Below, piece after piece: positions 62,404 to 64,000 of a DNA stretch of 64,000 bases. Source of the stretch: Murimonas intestini (GTDB lineage Bacteria > Bacillota > Clostridia > Lachnospirales > Lachnospiraceae). Position 1 is the stretch's first letter. Each line of letters starts with the position of its first letter. A program made the translations under genes and the position numbers. The notes beneath the pieces were generated by a model. That model made no database searches. It saw nothing but the letters and a program-made list of their open reading frames with translations, and was not told where the DNA came from. The stretch spans positions 1-64,000 of the forward strand of contig NZ_JANKBI010000021.1 of the NCBI RefSeq assembly GCF_024622195.1, given 5' to 3'.

Positions 62404-63924
62404 ATGCATATGAACTATTTAATGGGCATTGACAATGGGGGGACTTTTTCAAAGGCAAGTATTTTTGATGAAAATGGGAATCAGATAGCAGTAGCCAGTG
62501 TGCCCACAGAGACGATCACACCGAAGCCTGGTTACACTGAGCGCGATATGGACGAACTCTGGGAGGTAAATGCCAGGGCCGTCAGGGAGGCAATAGAGAA
62601 GAGCGGCATCAACCCTTCTGATATCCAGGGCGTATCTTTTTCAGGCCATGGCAAAGGGCTTTACCTGGTGGGTGAGGATGGAAGGCCTGCCTATAACGGT
62701 ATCATTTCCACAGATATGAGGGCGTGGGAGTATATTGAGAAGTGGTCTGAGGACGGGACAAAAGAAAAAGTCTATGAGAAGACATTCCAGGAGATCCTGG
62801 CCTGCCAGCCGGTGGCCCTTCTGGCATGGCTGAGGGACCATGAACCACAGGTACTTGAGAAGACAAAATACATATTTTCTGTAAAGGATTATATCAGGTA
62901 CAAGCTTACAGGTGAAGCCTTTGCTGAGTATACGGATTTTACCGGGGGAAATCTGGTAAACATGAACACAAAGGAATATGACAGGGAGCTTCTGGCACTC
63001 TACGGACTGGAAGAGATATATGACAAGCTGCCGCCTCTTATGTATTCAGCAGATGTATGCGGATGCATAACGCGTGAAGTGAGTGAGAAGACTCTTCTTC
63101 CGGCGGGAATCCCGGCAGCAGCAGGCATGTTTGACGTAGATGCCTGCGGTATAGCTTCCGGCCTTTCAGATGAGAGCCAGATGTGCATGATAGCAGGGAC
63201 ATGGAGCATCAATGAGTATATTGCCCGGGAACCGATAGTGAATGGCACAGTAGCATTAAATTCTATGTTCTGCATACCGGGATATTACCTTATAGAGGAG
63301 AGCAGTCCCACATCTGCGGGAAATATGGAATGGTTCATCAGAAATCTCATGGGCTATGAAAAGGCTGAAGCGAAGGCTGAAGGAGGATCTGTATATGATA
63401 TCACAAATGAATGGGTGGCATCAGTGGACCCGAAGGAATCAAATGTGATATTCCTGCCCTTCCTCAATGGTTCAAATGAGGATCCTCTGGCAAAAGGTAC
63501 GTTTATAGGCCTGACAGGCTATCACAATAAACGTCATATGCTTCGGGCAGTATATGAGGGAATCGTATTCTCACACCTGACTCATGTGAACAAGCTTCTT
63601 CGAAACAGGGAGAAGCCCCGGAGCATAAGGCTTTCAGGAGGTGCAGCAAACTCAGACGTCTGGGTACAGATTTTTGCTGATGTACTTCAGATTCCTGTGG
63701 ATGTTATTGAAGACAAAGAATTGGGAGCACAGGGTGCAGCCATAGCGGCAGGAATAGCTGCAGGTATCTATAGCGACTACCAGGATGGCATAAATAAAAC
63801 TGTGAAGATAACAAAAACAGTATATCCCAGGATAGAATACAAAGAAATTTATGAGGAGAAATACAGAACATACAGGAGCGTTATAGAAGCTCTGGCGCCT
63901 GCCTGGAAATGTTTCAGAAACTGA
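62404..63924 (+). CDS. FGGY-family carbohydrate kinase (L-xylulose kinase-like)
   Basis: The 506-residue kinase has the N-terminal phosphate loop LMGIDNGGTFSKASIFDENG, GVSFSGHGKGLYLV, the catalytic Asp in FDVDACGIASG, and the C-terminal FGGY signature region IRLSGGAANSDVWVQIFADVLQIPV followed by ELGAQGAAIAAGIAAGIY. It begins one base after the epimerase gene, so together they would phosphorylate and epimerise a ketopentose such as L-xylulose. No transporter is in the window. Confidence 0.88.
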   Translation: MHMNYLMGIDNGGTFSKASIFDENGNQIAVASVPTETITPKPGYTERDMDELWEVNARAVREAIEKSGINPSDIQGVSFSGHGKGLYLVGEDGRPAYNGIISTDMRAWEYIEKWSEDGTKEKVYEKTFQEILACQPVALLAWLRDHEPQVLEKTKYIFSVKDYIRYKLTGEAFAEYTDFTGGNLVNMNTKEYDRELLALYGLEEIYDKLPPLMYSADVCGCITREVSEKTLLPAGIPAAAGMFDVDACGIASGLSDESQMCMIAGTWSINEYIAREPIVNGTVALNSMFCIPGYYLIEESSPTSAGNMEWFIRNLMGYEKAEAKAEGGSVYDITNEWVASVDPKESNVIFLPFLNGSNEDPLAKGTFIGLTGYHNKRHMLRAVYEGIVFSHLTHVNKLLRNREKPRSIRLSGGAANSDVWVQIFADVLQIPVDVIEDKELGAQGAAIAAGIAAGIYSDYQDGINKTVKITKTVYPRIEYKEIYEEKYRTYRSVIEALAPAWKCFRN

Positions 63925-64000
63925 TCAGGGCAGGGAGTAACCGGATTATAGAAATAAAAATAAAAAAAGAAGAACAGCTGCAGGCAGAAATCTTTCAGAT
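63909..64000 (+). other. Open frame running off the window end
   Basis: An ATG at 63909 overlaps the kinase stop and opens a frame (MFQKLIRAGSNRIIEIKIKKEEQLQAEIF) that stays open to the end. It has no strong ribosome-binding site and may be chance. Confidence 0.25.

Noticed and set aside
1..64000. CRISPR arrays
   Set aside because: No regularly spaced short repeats and no cas genes were seen on either strand.

Overview
The window covers the chromosomal replication origin and its left flank in a low-to-moderate-GC Firmicute, most likely a Lachnospiraceae (Clostridia) gut commensal. Three things point there. The order is rpmH-rnpA-yidD-yidC-jag-mnmE-mnmG-rsmG on one side of the origin and dnaA-dnaN-S4-recF-gyrB-gyrA on the other. 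Ribosome-binding sites are strong GGAGG types throughout. Clostridial families such as DUF4446 and DUF3881 sit next to parB/serS. I cannot name the genus from sequence alone.

Layout. 0-24 kb is ordinary core and semi-core chromosome: an aconitase-family hydratase with a CdaR/PucR-type regulator, a lone MsmK/UgpC-type ABC ATPase, a DEDD exonuclease, a recombinase-like protein without its catalytic Arg coupled to a D,D-carboxypeptidase, an NhaC antiporter, a complete BceAB-RS-type peptide sensing/detoxification module, a BvgS-like hybrid kinase, an iron-uptake operon (feoA-feoA-feoB-small Cys-rich protein-fur) facing a DtxR-family regulator, and a blaI-blaR1 beta-lactam sensor pair with no lactamase beside it.

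24.1-35.5 kb is an AT-rich genomic island ending at an intact tRNA-Arg(CCU). Its far end carries a decayed copy of the tRNA 3' half. Cargo includes a permease-ATPase-methyltransferase operon, a VanRS-like two-component system, small enzymes and membrane proteins, a broken nucleotidyltransferase-HEPN gene, and the wreck of a tyrosine-recombinase/IS91 element. Duplicated terminator blocks suggest that at least two elements piled up at the same site.

35.6-50 kb holds serS, DUF4446, parB, parA with two parS sites, an inserted block of minor genes and structured MITE-like repeats, then rsmG, mnmG, mnmE, jag, yidC, yidD, rnpA and rpmH, mostly transcribed leftward. 50.3-52.5 kb is the origin, with DnaA-box clusters on both sides of dnaA. 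To the right the genes run rightward: dnaN, S4, recF, gyrB, gyrA, then murT-gatD (lipid II amidation), an L-xylulose-5-phosphate 3-epimerase and an FGGY sugar kinase.

I see no wholly new multi-gene system. The strongest non-routine signals are the decayed tRNA/att structure and element accretion of the island, the family of small hairpin-rich interspersed repeats, the promoter-overlapping DtxR-type operator at feo, the arginine-less recombinase coupled to dacF, and the uncharacterised permease-ATPase-methyltransferase operon. All functional calls come from motif recognition and recall of families; no database search was run.
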